The translations under genes were made by a program, and so were the position numbers. Below, piece by piece: positions 38,338 through 52,600 of a stretch of DNA of 64,000 nucleotides (position 1 is the first letter of the stretch; each line of letters starts with the position of its first letter). The stretch is from Apostichopus japonicus (lineage: Eukaryota; Echinodermata; Holothuroidea; Aspidochirotida; Stichopodidae): contig NC_092562.1 in NCBI RefSeq assembly GCF_037975245.1, forward strand, positions 5,014,001-5,078,000, given 5' to 3'. The notes beneath the pieces are model-generated. The model was not told where the DNA came from, did not search any database, and saw only the letters and a list, made by a program, of their open reading frames with translations.

Positions 38338-39289
38338 GTAAAAAAAAAAGTGGTCTCATTTAATGAATGCCTGAAACTATATGGAATTCGTTTAATAGTT
38401 TCAATAAATTAAATATTTAATTAACAGGATGTCCCAAAACTATTTGTTTTCGTATCAGCGATGTTTCATTTAATTTCAAGGAAAATAGTTAATGAAAACC
38501 GTATAACCTTGTTACCGGCAAAGGGCACTGATGCAATGAGACTTTCAAGGTTAAATAGGGCCTAGCTATCCTTCAAACAGTTTTGTTTATTACATAAAAG
38601 CCACTAATGAAAATGTAAAGATCAATATAATCATAAAACTTTAATATCCGTTCTGTTTGCTTTATTAGCTGAAAAAAGCTGAGGTTCGATAACAATAGCC
38701 TAGGGGAACATCTGTTTCACTGTTTCCCCTGTTTCAAATGCTTGTAAAATAAACTTGTCTGATTGTGAGATATCCACAGTAACTGACCAGTTTGTTAAGC
38801 TTCAAACTTTGAAATGAAGATCAAGGTAGAGTCCAACCTCCCAAGCCCCCACTCCCCAACCCGCCCGCAGTCCCGCCGGGTAGGCCTTAATTGTCTTACG
38901 ACTTAAAATAATCTGCAAACATACATGCTTATACCAAAATAAGTATAGGCCTATATGTGTACATAATAGTGGAAAAAAAACTTTAACATGATTTCATTAT
39001 GCATTAACTAATTCGGTAACATATTTCGGCAATTATTTGTCTCCCGTGTCAACCTCCCTCCCCCCCCCCTTCCGGTCCCTCAATGCCCTCCTCCTCCCCT
39101 CCACCGCTCTCAATGGTAGATTTACCAAAAGTTTCGTCGTGTTAACTCTGCCAGTGCGCGCTTCAGTAAGTGACGTGATAAAAATGTAGGCCTACTTTTC
39201 TTCCGCCGGTAACCAAAGAATGTATGAACTTTACAATACACAGTGTCGCAAGGCCTCTTGTTGACATAATTTTCTCTGTTGATGTGATC
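38338..39289. other. intergenic between divergent genes
   Basis: No gene; AT-rich with C runs near 39060. Part of the 2.3-kb region separating the CAP promoter from CWC27. Confidence 0.5.
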
Positions 39290-40290
39290 ATAAGGTTAAG
39301 GTTAAGGTGGAAACACTTGGTAAAGCGCACATTACTGTAAAAACACTCAATGGCGCTGAACAACAAAACAATTATAAAAACGATTTCTTAAATAAATGAG
39401 TCTTTAAAGCAGCTTTAAAAGTTCTGATGGTCTTCGAATTTCTTGTGTCGACGGGGAGAGCGTTCCAAAGTCTAGGGCCAGTGACGCTGAAAGAGCGGCC
39501 TGCGAAACAATTGCGGCGTGTGAAAGGAACCTTGAGAAGAATGCCCTTTGACGAGCGTGTTGAATGACCAGGTGTCTTAATTTCCAGCAACTCGGACAGA
39601 TAAGCTGGTGCTGAATTATGTATACACTTATAAACGAGGAGGAGGATCTTGTACTCAGCGCGGACATTAACGGGGAGGATGTGCAGCTCCTTCAATGCTG
39701 CGGAGGCACTATCATATTTTGATCTGCCGAGAATAATTTTAGCAGTGTAATTTTGGATCCTTTGTAGGGGATGAAGTGTGGAGGCCGGGAGGTTGATAAA
39801 AAGACCATTGCAATAGTCCATATGAGAGAAAATCGTGGCATTTGCAATTTTGAGACATGTCGACTTGTCCAAATATTTCCGGATCTTCTTCAGATTAAAC
39901 ATGGCGAGGGCTGATGCACGAGCTTTCATGGAAATATGATGTTTGAGATTGAGGGTTTCATCCAAGTAAACACCTAGTAGCTTCACACTATGGGTACGAC
40001 GGACAGGAGTGTCCCCAATGGATAAAACGTCTGTATTGCACTTTGGTAGTTGGTGATTGCTTCCGAAAACGATAAACTCCGATTTTTCATCATTCATCTT
40101 AAGACGGTTAAATTGCATCCAGAGTTTCACATTTTCTAGAGTTGATGAAAGACCCCTGATTGACTCAAATTCTGAAGAAACATCTCCGGGTTTAAAACTA
40201 GAGTAGATACTGTGGTCATCGGCGTAGCCAATGAGGAATTGTTCATCACTGATACATGTGTTCATTGTGCTAGTATAGCAGGTGAAATAA
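39290..40290 (-). mobile_element. 5'-truncated LINE, reverse transcriptase C-terminal half
   Basis: An open frame (stop at 39372) carries the RT catalytic YADD motif near 40220, then FNRLKMNDEKSEF, KLLGVYLDETL, FSHMDYCNGLF and the C-terminal RLWNALPVDTR block of CR1-like elements. Similarity begins abruptly near 40290 (TCYTSTM), so everything before the palm motif is missing: a normal 5' truncation. The 3' side ends in a CCTTAA-type tail near 39292-39310. The frame is unbroken, which implies recent insertion. The N-terminal ~35 residues of the open frame are host sequence. Confidence 0.85.
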
Positions 40291-40657
40291 GAAAATAAAT
40301 TGTTCTCCTCCCACCCTCCCCCTCCCCTTCCTTTGCCCTTATCCCAGCTGCATTCGCTGTTTTCCTTTACTTTGCATAGTTGTTGCTGTTTTTCTGAGGC
40401 AAACTGCACTATCTAGCCGAAAGAATGGTCAACCGCTTCTGCTAAACATTTTTCATCAAATAAATCGTCTGCTGCAGCTTTTTGTACGCGTATCCTAGCC
40501 TCCCGAATCCACACAGAAAATAGAACTGGGTATAATGTTGTTAACGCACTCTGTATGCGTACCTGATGTTATGATTTCGCAAAACATCTTAAGTTTTATA
40601 AGTTAGAGCAGGTATCAGTTCAATATCTCAGACAGAAACAACATAACATAATCAGAG

Positions 40658-43600
40658 ATGAGTAACATTTACATACAAGAACCACCTACGCAAGGCAAAG
40701 TAAGTTCTAACAGTTTAAGTGCTTTGGAAGCCTAGGCTATATCAGTAAACCTAACATATGCTGTTGTAACGTTAGGCCTAACTTAGCCTAGTCAACGCAT
40801 ATAGCCTAGGCTAATCGTGTAGCCCGTATTGTGAGACCTGCAATGTGAATAGTTACAGTAAACTGCAGGAGTGATATACAATTCTAAAATGCAGTCGAGG
40901 AGGGTGCGATGGGGGGGGGGGGAGGGGGGCTGTAAGACGTCGCAAAAATTTGGATTTACCTGTGTTTTTAGATTGATAAAATGTCCTGACCGAAGACCAG
41001 GTAAGACCATACCACTACTAGCCTAGGCCTAGTGGTACTAGTAGTAGTAGCATGGACAGTTCGGACACCTAAGCCTTAAAACACCCCAAAACTATATCTT
41101 CTGGTATAAATCACCTGAAAATATACTTGATATGGTGGGAGAACTGTGTTATATTGCGATACACGGCCAAACTTTCTTTCCTGCAAACTGTTTCCACATT
41201 GTATTACAAGAAGATTCTTTGTGATTGTGGAACTGGTATTTCTTTGCTAGAATATTGCGAAGTTCGGACACCCTGCCCCACAGTGTGGCGCTGGTGATAA
41301 AATTGGTGGCGCAACTGCTCTTTCAGTTATTATAACAGACTTCATTGATCTCCATCATTTTATTGACAAATATGTAAGTACTGACTTGCACACGGGTCAT
41401 TTTGGAGAGAAAATAACTGTAGCTTCGTACTTTTTGGTTAAATTTGGCTCTTCCTGTAGGTTGTCATGGTGAAATCGTGTATTTCTTAGGGGTGTCCAAA
41501 CTTCGCAGTGTTCCGAACTTTGCAATACTGACTATACTAGTTGTAGTATACTGGCTAGGCCGGGCAACTGTTTAAAACAGAGACTTGACAGCCTGGATCC
41601 ATTACAAATCAAATCAGGAGCAAATGTCTTTTCCTTGGCGTCATCTGAGCAAAATTCTGGAGAACTGTCATTGCCAATGATGGCCCAGTTCCATATTATA
41701 GCACAACATATACATTACATACTAACATATAAGTCAGCATTGACGGTAAGTCAATAAACCAACGTTTCACTTTTAAATTTATGTCAAAGTTTAACACATT
41801 GAAGACTCACCCAAAACCGCCATCTGAAAAAGTTAACTTTTTGTTGCTTGCAAGTGACGTTTTGTTCGTGTCGCTACAAAATGCAAACATGATGAAATGT
41901 GATACCTTGTTATCATTAGCTGGACCTGAGATGTCCATCGCTGTATCGTTTAAATACACTGTGCTGTGGGTATTGACAGCAGCTGTATGTACTGACTGTA
42001 CACTTGTGTCTAATTACCGACGGTTGCAAGCTGGTGTGTATTTTCTGGGATAGATGGTGGTGTCTTACACTTCTGTTACACCTCATTCGAAACTAGGTCA
42101 AATTACCAGCATTAGACGTTCCTTTTTGCGCGAGTCTTCACACCCTTTAAGAAATTAAGCAAAGAAATCACGATGTCAGCGAAAAGTAGTCATTTCATCG
42201 GGAATTGAATATATTCCTGATGCAAAACCTTCCAAACAAACTGTTTCCCTTAATATATGTAAATACCAAAATCATTACTAGTTCAAGCAATCTAACCACA
42301 GATTGATTCATTTTTTGTTTTTGTTAATCTATGTTAACATCTTCAATTAAGTACTGTACAGTAGGCTAGTTGCAGATGATACAGCACTGACTTAGTTTTA
42401 CCTGGCTATTCTCTTTCCCGACTTCAGGTCCTTCTGCACACCAGTGTAGGTGACATCGACATCGAACTGTGGTCCAAGGAAGCTCCTAAGGCTTGCCGAA
42501 ACTTCATTCAGCTGTGCCTGGAAGGTTACTACAATGGAACCGTCTTCCATCGCATCATCAGGGGTTTCATAGTGCAAGGAGGAGATCCAACTGGGACCGG
42601 TGAAGGAGGAGAATCCATTTACGGTAACACTTTCAAGGTAATATAACACCATAGACGGTAACACTTTCAAGGTAATCTAACACCATATACGGTAACACTT
42701 TCATGGTAATCTAACACCATATAGGGTAACACTTTCAAGATAGTCTAACACCATATACGGTAACACTTTGAAGGTAATCTAACACCATATATGGTAGCAC
42801 TTTGAAGGTAATCTAACACCTTATACGGTAACACTTTGAAGATAGTCTAACACCATATACGGTAACATTTTCATGGTAATCTAACACCATATATGGTAGC
42901 ACTTTCAAGGTAATCTAACACCATATATGGTAACACTTTCAAGGTAATCTAACACCATATACGGTAACACTTTGAAGATAGTCTAACACCATATACGGTA
43001 ACACTTTCAAGGTAATCTAACACCATATACGTTAACACTTTCAAGGTAATCTAACACCATATACGGTAACACTCTCAAGGTAATCTAACACAAAAGCACA
43101 TCGGAAGAAATGGTAGATTACATACATTCTAGATGACAGCAAAGCATATTAATCTCACACTAGATTCCAAAACAAATGAAACGTCTTTCTGGTATGGTCT
43201 CCTATGAACTATGGTGTGTACATACATTAATCTCACACTAGATTCCAAAACAAATTACACCTCTTTCTCTTAAGGTTTACCATGAACTATGTTGTGTACA
43301 TACATTAATCTCGCACTATAATCCCAAACAAATGAAACCTCTTTCTGTTAAGGTCTGCCATGAACTATAATATACATCTATCTCACACTACTGTAGATCC
43401 CAAAACAAATGAAACCTCTTTCTGTTAAGGTCTGCCATGAACTATAATATACATCTATCTCACATTACTGTAGATCCCAAAGCAAATGAAACCTCTTTCT
43501 GTTAAGGTCTGCCATGAACTATAATATACATCTGTAATATACATCTATCTCACATTACTGTAGATCCCAAAACAAATGAAACCTCTTTCTGTTAAGGTCT

Positions 43601-46600
43601 TCCATGAACTATAATATACATCTATCTCACACTACTGTAGATCCCAAAGCAAATGAAACCTCTTTCTGTTAAGATCTACCATGAACTATGGTGTGTACAT
43701 ACATCTATCTCACACTATATTCCAAAAACAAACGAAACCGCTTTCTGTTAAGATCTACCATTAAGTATGGTGTGTACATACATTAATCTCGCATTATAAT
43801 CCGAAACAAATGAAACCTCTTTCTGTTAAGGTCTGCCATGAACTATAATATACATCTATCTCACATTACTGTAGATCCCAAAGCAAATGAAACCTCTTTC
43901 TGTTAAGATCTACCATGAACTATGTTGTGTACAGTAGTGCTTGATCCTTTGAAAAGAAGTAAATTTGCATGGATAGCACTCAGAAATGTTACATGTGGAT
44001 TGACTTTTGCCAGGAGATCATTGCCCAAGTTTTCTGGCAAACTCTGACATGATATACGTTTGGAAAATACATTAAAAGTGTATAAGTGTTTGTTTGTGTG
44101 TAGTTCGTTAACTATATACTCCTTTAGTTTTGATATGTTTTGCCTCCATTGTTGAGTTTGCCTCATTTGTCAAAGAAGTTTACAAATTTTGGTCTCATCA
44201 AAAGACCTGAGATCTACCGAGTCATATCTTTGGACAATTTCCTGCTTCTGCATTTAATACACTGATTTTTATCTACTTTCAAATCTATACTAAAAGAAGT
44301 TAATCATGAATTCTCTTTCAAATTTTATTCAAAAAGGTTTTCAATAAAATTTCTCTGTAGGATGAGTTTCATAGTCGTCTCAAGTTTGTCAGACGTGGAT
44401 TGGTGGCGATGGCAAATGCAGGACCAAATGATAACGGCAGTCAGTTCTTCTTCACGCTGGACAAATGCGACCATCTCAACGGAAAACACACCATTTTTGG
44501 AAAGGTGAAGTATAAATACAATGTTACAGTATTAAAGTTACACCATGAGACAACACATATACAGTATCACATCATACGGTGTTGCAGTTAGTCATTACAT
44601 CAGTAGCAATGTGATATGTTAGGACATAAATAGCTATACAACAGTCATGTGTTATGTTAAATATAACATTATAGTGAATTATTTACTCCATGACACCATG
44701 AGACCACATATATCACATCATACAAGCAGTTGCAGTTAGTCATTACTCCATTAGCAATGAGATATGTTAGAACTCTGATAGGAACACAACTAGTCATGTG
44801 TCATGTTATACAATGTTATAGTGAGTTATAACTCCAGTAACACCATGAGACCACATATATCACATCATACAATGTTGCAGTTAGTCATTACTCCATGAGC
44901 AATGAGATATGTTAGAACATCAATAGCAATAAAACTAGTCATGTGTTATGTTAAATATAATAATATATAATATATTATATTATAGTAAAATATAATATTA
45001 TAGCAATGAGATATGTTAGAACTACGATAGGAACACAACTAGTCATGTGTCATGTTTTACAATGTTATAGTGAGTTATAACTCCAGTAACACCATGAGAC
45101 CACAAATATCACATCATACAATGTTGCAGTTCGTCACTACTCCATTAGCAATGAGATATGTTAGAACATCAATAGCAATAAAACTAGTCATGTGTTATGT
45201 TAAATATAATAATATATAATATATTATATTATAGTAAAATATAATATTATAGCAATGAGATATGTTAGAACTCCGATAGAAACACAACTAGTCATGTGTC
45301 ATGTTATACAATGTTATAGTGAGTTATAACTCCAGTAACACCATGAGACCACATATATCACATCATACAATGTTGCAGTTAGTCATTACTCCATGAGCAA
45401 TGAGATATGTTAGAACATCAATAGCAATAAAACTAGTCATGTGTTATGTTAAATATAATAATATATAATATATTATATTATAGTAAAATATAATATTATA
45501 GCAATGAGATATGTTAGAACTACGATAGGAACACAACTAGTCATGTGTCATGTTTTACAATGTTATAGTGAGTTATAACTCCAGTAACACCATGAGACCA
45601 CAAATATCACATCATACAATGTTGCAGTTCGTCACTACTCCATTAGCAATGAGATATGTTAGAACATCAATAGCAATAAAACTAGTCATGTGTTATGTTA
45701 AATATAATAATATATAATATATTATATTATAGTAAAATATAATATTATAGCAATGAGATATGTTAGAACTCCGATAGAAACACAACTAGTCATGTGTCAT
45801 GTTTTACAATGTTATAGTGAGTTATAACTCCAGCAACACCATGAGACACCACATACATCACATCATACAATGTTGCAGTTAGTCATTACTCCATTAGCAA
45901 TGAGATATGTTAGGACTCCGATAGAAACACAACCAGTCATGTGTCATGTTATACAATGTTATAGTGAGTTATAACTCCAGCAACACCATGAGACACCACA
46001 TACATCACATCATACAATGTTGCAGTTAGTCATTACTCCATTAGCAATGAGATATGTTAGGACTCCGATAGGAACACAACCAGTCATGTGTCATGTTATA
46101 CAATGTTATAGTGAGTTATAACTCCAGCAACACCATGAGACACCACATACATCACATCATACAGTGTTGCAGTTAGTCATTACTCCATTAGCAATGAGAT
46201 ATGTTAGAACTCCGATAGGAACACAACTAGTCATGTGTAATGTTTTACAATGTTATAGTGAGTTATAACTCCAGTAACACCATGAGACACCACATACATC
46301 ACATCATACAGTGTTGCAGTTAGTCATTACTCCATTAGCAATGAGATATGTTAGAACTCCGATAGGAACACAACTAGTCATGTGTCATGTTATACAATGT
46401 TATAGTGAGTTATAACTCCATTAACACCATGAGACACCACATACATCACATCATACAGTGTTGCAGTTAGTCATTACTCCATTAGCAATGAGATATGTTA
46501 GAACTCCGATAGGAACACAACTATTCATGTGTCATGTTATACAATGTTATAGTGAGTTATAACTCCAGTAACACCATGAGACACCACATACATCACATCA

Positions 46601-49600
46601 TACAGTGTTGCAGTTAGTCATTACTCCATTAGCAATGAGATATGTTAGAACTCCGATAGGAACACAACTAGTCATGTGTCATGTTATACAATGTTATAGT
46701 GAGTTATAACTCCAGTAACATCATGAGACACCACATACATCACATCATACAGTGTTGCAGTTAGTCATTACTCCATTAGCAATGAGATATGTTAGAACTC
46801 CGATAGGAACACAACCAGTCATGTGTCATGCTATACAATGTTATAGTGAGTTATAACTCCAGTAACACCATGAGACACCACATACATCACATCATACAGT
46901 GTTGCAGTTAGTCATTACTCCATTAGCAATGAGATATGTTAGAACTCCGATAGGAACACAACCAGTCATGTGTCATGCTATACAATGTTATAGTGAGTTA
47001 TAACCACAGTAACACCATGAGACACCACATACATCACATCATACAGTGTTGCAGTTAGTCATTACTCCATTAGCAATGAGATATGTTAGAACTCCGATAG
47101 GAACACAACTAGTCATGTGTCATGCTATACAATGTTATAGTGAGTTATAACTACAGTAACACCATGAGACACCACATACATCACATCATACAGTGTTGCA
47201 GTTAGTCATTACTCCATTAGCAATGAGATATGTTAGAACTCAGATAGGAACACAACCAGTCATGTGTCATGCTATACAATGTTATAGTGAGTTATAACTA
47301 CAGTAACACCATGAGACACCACATACATCACATCATACAGTGTTGCAGTTAGTCATTACTCCATTAGCAATGAGATATGTTAGAACTCAGATAGGAACAC
47401 AACCAGTCATGTGTCATGCTATACAATGTTATAGTGAGTTATAACTACAGTAACACCATGAGACACCACATACATCACATCATACAGTGTTGCAGTTAGT
47501 CATTACTCCATTAGCAATGAGATATGTTAGAACTCCGATAGGAACACAACTAGTCATGTGTCATGCTATACAATGTTATAGTGAGTTATAACTACAGTAA
47601 CACCATGAGACACCACATACATCACATCATACAGTGTTGCAGTTAGTCATTACTCCATTAGCAATGAGATATGTTAGAACTCCGATAGGAACACAACTAG
47701 TCATGTGTCATGCTATACAATGTTATAGTGAGTTATAACTACAGTAACACCATGAGACACCACATACATCACATCATAAAGTGTTGCAGTTAGTCATTAC
47801 TCCATTAGCAATGAGATATGTTAGAACTCCGATAGGAACACAACTAGTCATGTGTCATGTTTTACAATGTTATAGTGAGTTATAACTCCAGTAACACCAT
47901 GAGACACCACATACATCACATCATACAGTGTTGCAGTTAGTCATTACTCCATTAGCAATGAGATATGTTAGAACTCCGATAGGAACACAACTAGTCATGT
48001 GTCATGTGTCATGTTATACAATGTTGTAGTGAGTTATAACTCCAGTAACACCATGAGACACCACATACATCACATCATACAGTGTTGCAGTTAGTCATTA
48101 CTCCATTAGCAATGAGATATGTTAGAACTCTGATAGGAACACAACTAGTCATGTGTCATGTTATACAATGTTGTAGTGAGTTATAACTCCAGTAACACCA
48201 TGAGACACCACATACATCACATCATACAGTGTTGCAGTTAGTCATTACTCCATTAGCAATGAGATATGTTAGAACTCCGATAGGAACACAACTAGTCATG
48301 TGTCATGTTATACAATGTTATAGTGAGTTATAACTCCAGTAACACCATGAGACCACATACATCACATCATACAATGTTGCAGTTAGTCATTACTCCATTA
48401 GCAATGAGATATGTTAGAACTCCGATAGGAACACAACTAGTCATGTGTCATGTTATACAATGTTATAGTGAGTTATAACTCCATTAACACCATGAGACAC
48501 CACATACATCACATCATACAGTGTTGCAGTTAGTCATTACTCCATTAGCAATGAGATATGTTAGAACTCCGATAGGAACACAACTAGTCATGTGTCATGT
48601 TTTACAATGTTATAGTGAGTTATAACTCCATTAACACCATGAGACACCACATACATCACATCATACAGTGTTGCAGTTAGTCATTACTCCATTAGCAATG
48701 AGATATGTTAGAACTCCGATAGGAACACAACTATTCATGTGTCATGTTATACAATGTTATAGTGAGTTATAACTCCAGTAACACCATGAGACACCACATA
48801 CATCACATCATACAATGTTGCAGTTAGTCATTACTCCATTAGCAATGAGATATGTTAGAACTCCGATAGGAACACAACTAGTCATGTGTCATGTTATACA
48901 ATGTTATAGTGAGTTATAACTCCAGTAACACCATGAGAAACCACATACATCACATCATACAATGTTGCAATTAGTCATTACTCCATTAGCAATGAGATAT
49001 GTTAGGACTCCGATAGGAACACAACTAGTCATGTGTCATGTTATACAATGTTATAGTGAGTTATAACTCCAGTAACACCATGAGACCATTCAGAATTGAG
49101 CATTGTTAAAAGCCCAAAGAACAATTAAAGTTTCCAAAATGTCCTGTAACTCACACGACCTCGCAATTTTTTGTTTATTGTAGTGTCATACCTAATTACA
49201 CTTACTGTCTTTTTTAATAATGTTTGATCATTTTTATCTATAATTAAATTCTACCTCACCGTTAAAATGGATGAAATCATTTCTTTTTGTCTTCAGGTCA
49301 CCGGTCAGACAATTTACAACGTCCTCAAATTTACTGACATTGAGGTGGATGGAGATGATCGGCCCGTCTATCCGCCAAAAATCAAATCCACAGAGGTAAA
49401 AGTTTGAGCTTTAAACCTTAGAAATTGTTGTGATTAATGTAATTGTGACAGCATTGTGGGGAATGACTAGCGAGGCATGTGTCTTACTTTAATCATTGGA
49501 CATAAGAATTATTGAAATACTTCAAAAACCACAAGAATTCCACCCAAAGACATGTACACGAGATGTTATTTCATAAAATCTGTGCTATGTAATCAATTGT

Positions 49601-52600
49601 GATCTTTATTTAAGTACGTAAGATGTCACTTTTACAGTGTACTTGTTTTTGCTTTTGTTTAATTGTTAGCATGTATTACATGAGGTTGGTTTGTATCTGT
49701 AATGATGTTCAACTGTTACAGTAAATTAGGTTCCATTATTTAACCATTTTCTTTCATCTTGTCAAAAATCCTTGGATTTTTAATTTATAAATTTAAAAAA
49801 AAAAAATGCTCTCTGTCTCACTGACGCTTGAATTTCTCTTTTATTTCTCTAAGGTGCTTTCAAATCCATTCAATGACATAATCCCTAGGATAACAAAGGC
49901 GAAAGAAGCAATCGCTGAAAAGAAAGGGAAAAGCAAGTCGAAGGCAACAAAGTAAGTTTTATTTACAGAACAGTAAACTTTGATGTTTACTACAAAACAT
50001 TAAAGGCAAAGATTAATATATTTTGGTACTATTTTTTCAAATATTTTGGGAAGGGTATTTTTTGAAGCATTTTACTCTTATAAATAAATCAAAGCAAAGC
50101 TGTTGTGTGAGTAACTTTCATATTGGTTTTGAGAATAAATCCATTAAAATCAGTAGACCATTTATCTAAGAAATCTAAAGATTTGGAGACTAATTGTAGA
50201 AAAATTGTCTTGCATTTGCAATCGACATCCACAAACGATTTTTTGTGGCTTTTCTAGAAATTTCAGCCTTCTCTCATTTGGTGAAGAGGCGGAGGAGGAA
50301 GAAGCAGATGCTGAAACAGCCGCAGCTGACCTCAGGTCAAAGAGTAAGAGTGCACATGACCTGTCACATGACCCTACCTTGCTACCAGATGTTGCAGAGG
50401 AGTAAGTTATTCCAATTTGGTTTACTTCTTTTATGATCAAAAAGAATTGGTGCAATGAAAGTTATATTTTATTAAAAGTGGAAAATAAAATTGTATCCTT
50501 AAAAACAATTTCATTAAAACATACATATGGTTTTCAAAATCAAAACAGTTGTTTTTTGCTAAAATTTTGTACCAAAAAGTACAAACACTGTTACAACTTC
50601 ATGTTAGTATTTTTCAAATGCATATTGCAATGCAAGCATTGGATTCCAAGAAACAGGACTGGCATTTGACCTTGATAATCCATTTGTTTAATTGAAGAAA
50701 AGACCCCACCCCACCCCACCCCACCCCACCTACCTTACACCCCCCTCTCCCAACCCCCCCCCCCCTGATTCATAAGGTGTAGTTAGCTGCTTAGAAGCCT
50801 AAGTTTATAGATGATCTTCTGCTCTGATATATAAATTCAATTTAGGTTGGTGTAACTTGAGGCTTATGAATGGAAAAAAAAAGCAATTGAGCCTTTCAAG
50901 AATTTAACCATCTGTTGTGACATTCACGAACTAAATCTTTACAATAAATTTTGTAAATTTCAACTGCATTTGCGTGGCAGGAGAACCTTTATTGTAGATA
51001 TTTATTTGATTGCTTAATTGATGAAAACATCAAAATTATTGACAGACTTTGTTTCATGATGATCACTGGGTTCTTCCTTTTCAAAGCCTCGATGAAAAAC
51101 CATCGGATTTAAAAGATGATCCTCAGGAGAAAAAGTCTGACGAGGATTTAAAGAAGATCATTTCTGGAAAATTAAAGAAAGAGAAAGATGATGGAGATAC
51201 AGATGACAAAAGTATTAGAATGTAAGTATTCAATTGATAAAATTAGTAACCTTTTCCATATTTTATCCATTTGTTATGTCAAGCACTTATAGTGTCGTGA
51301 ACCCTCATGAATATTTAACATATGCAGATGTATGTAAATACTCTGTTTAACTTATCCCTTAAATGATTTCCAGGAAAATCAACTTATATGTAGTGTGATT
51401 GGCTGCTGCTGTCATGTGACTTCAACCTTAACTTATGATTGGAGGAAATTATCTTGTCTTTTGCCTCGTCTATGACAGTTTTGTGAGCCACTTCAGTCTC
51501 ACTGTATACCTCTACTGTGTAAGATCTCCGTGTGTGAAGGCACGTAAAATATACTAGAAATACCACTAATTATATATGTTTCAACATATTTAATCTGATC
51601 AATCCGGCGAAATAAATACTACGAATCATTATATCTCTCTGTTGGACTGGTTATTCACGTTATTCGTGTCGTCCCTGCCACGCGACCATCGAAATCTGCC
51701 AAGTACCGTACTGGGAGGGACGCGACACCATTGAATGCATCCTCGCAGACAAATGAAGTTGTTTCAAATTTTTGCTGCAGGCTTTCTACCTCCATGAAGG
51801 GCAAAGTTTTAGCATTTACATTTGGTTTATATCAATTTGATGGTTCATGGCATTAGTTCTTATCTCAAACACTGAAATTGCATAGTTTCTGTTTAAATCA
51901 AAAATGCTACACATGTGTTGCAATTTGTTAACTTTTGTGTAGAATTTTGGTAGGTTCTAATAGATTAAGTTTTCCCTGATATTAACACCACACACAAGAA
52001 AAATAGATTTTTAAAATTATCTTGTTAAATGAAGTTGACTAGACACAAATCTTACTGTATCTGCATCTGAGGATAAAACCAAGACCTGGATTGAGAATTT
52101 TGATTGATGTATTGCGATGAAAGTGTATTAGGAGTGATCAGGGGTAAAGAAATGATCACAAGTCTAGAATCCAGCCCCCCCCCCCTGCCAAAAAAGAAGA
52201 AATATTATTGCTGGTGCGTTTCTTTTTCCACTGGCAAAAACGAAACTACTTACATTTTTGCCAGTAAATAGCCTGAATTTTCAAGGCCTAGATCATTGCT
52301 GCTGAGGTGAACAAGTCTTTTGCTATTTTTTAAAATAAGTCATCAGTTTGTACCTGGAAGCATGTCAATTTGATTTCAAAACACATTTTTCGTTTATGTC
52401 TCTGTAAAAATTCAGTGAACTGGATGCTACACAAGACCGTGTTCCAACTTTTCCGCTTTGAATAGTGACAGAACGCACATAATTTTGCATAACATCTGTC
52501 TAGAGATATTAACAGACACTGAAACATGAGCTGCTGTCTTAACAGTTTTGTAGGCTAATGGTTCTCAGTCTTTGAAGTATAGATTAGCTTAAGAAGATCA

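Noticed and set aside
42621-43096. CRISPR-like regular repeats here and at 58250-59580
   Set aside because: Units are directly abutting with no unique spacers, and the genome is eukaryotic. They are minisatellites.
50162-50455. 97-aa minus-strand frame with Ser/Ala repeats
   Set aside because: Antisense shadow of CWC27 exon 6, whose acidic repeat gives the Ser-rich reverse frame.
51660-51735. Inverted repeat GTGTCGTCCCT / AGGGACGCGACAC in CWC27 intron 7
   Set aside because: Imperfect and short, with no target duplication. It may be a relic but cannot be supported as an element.
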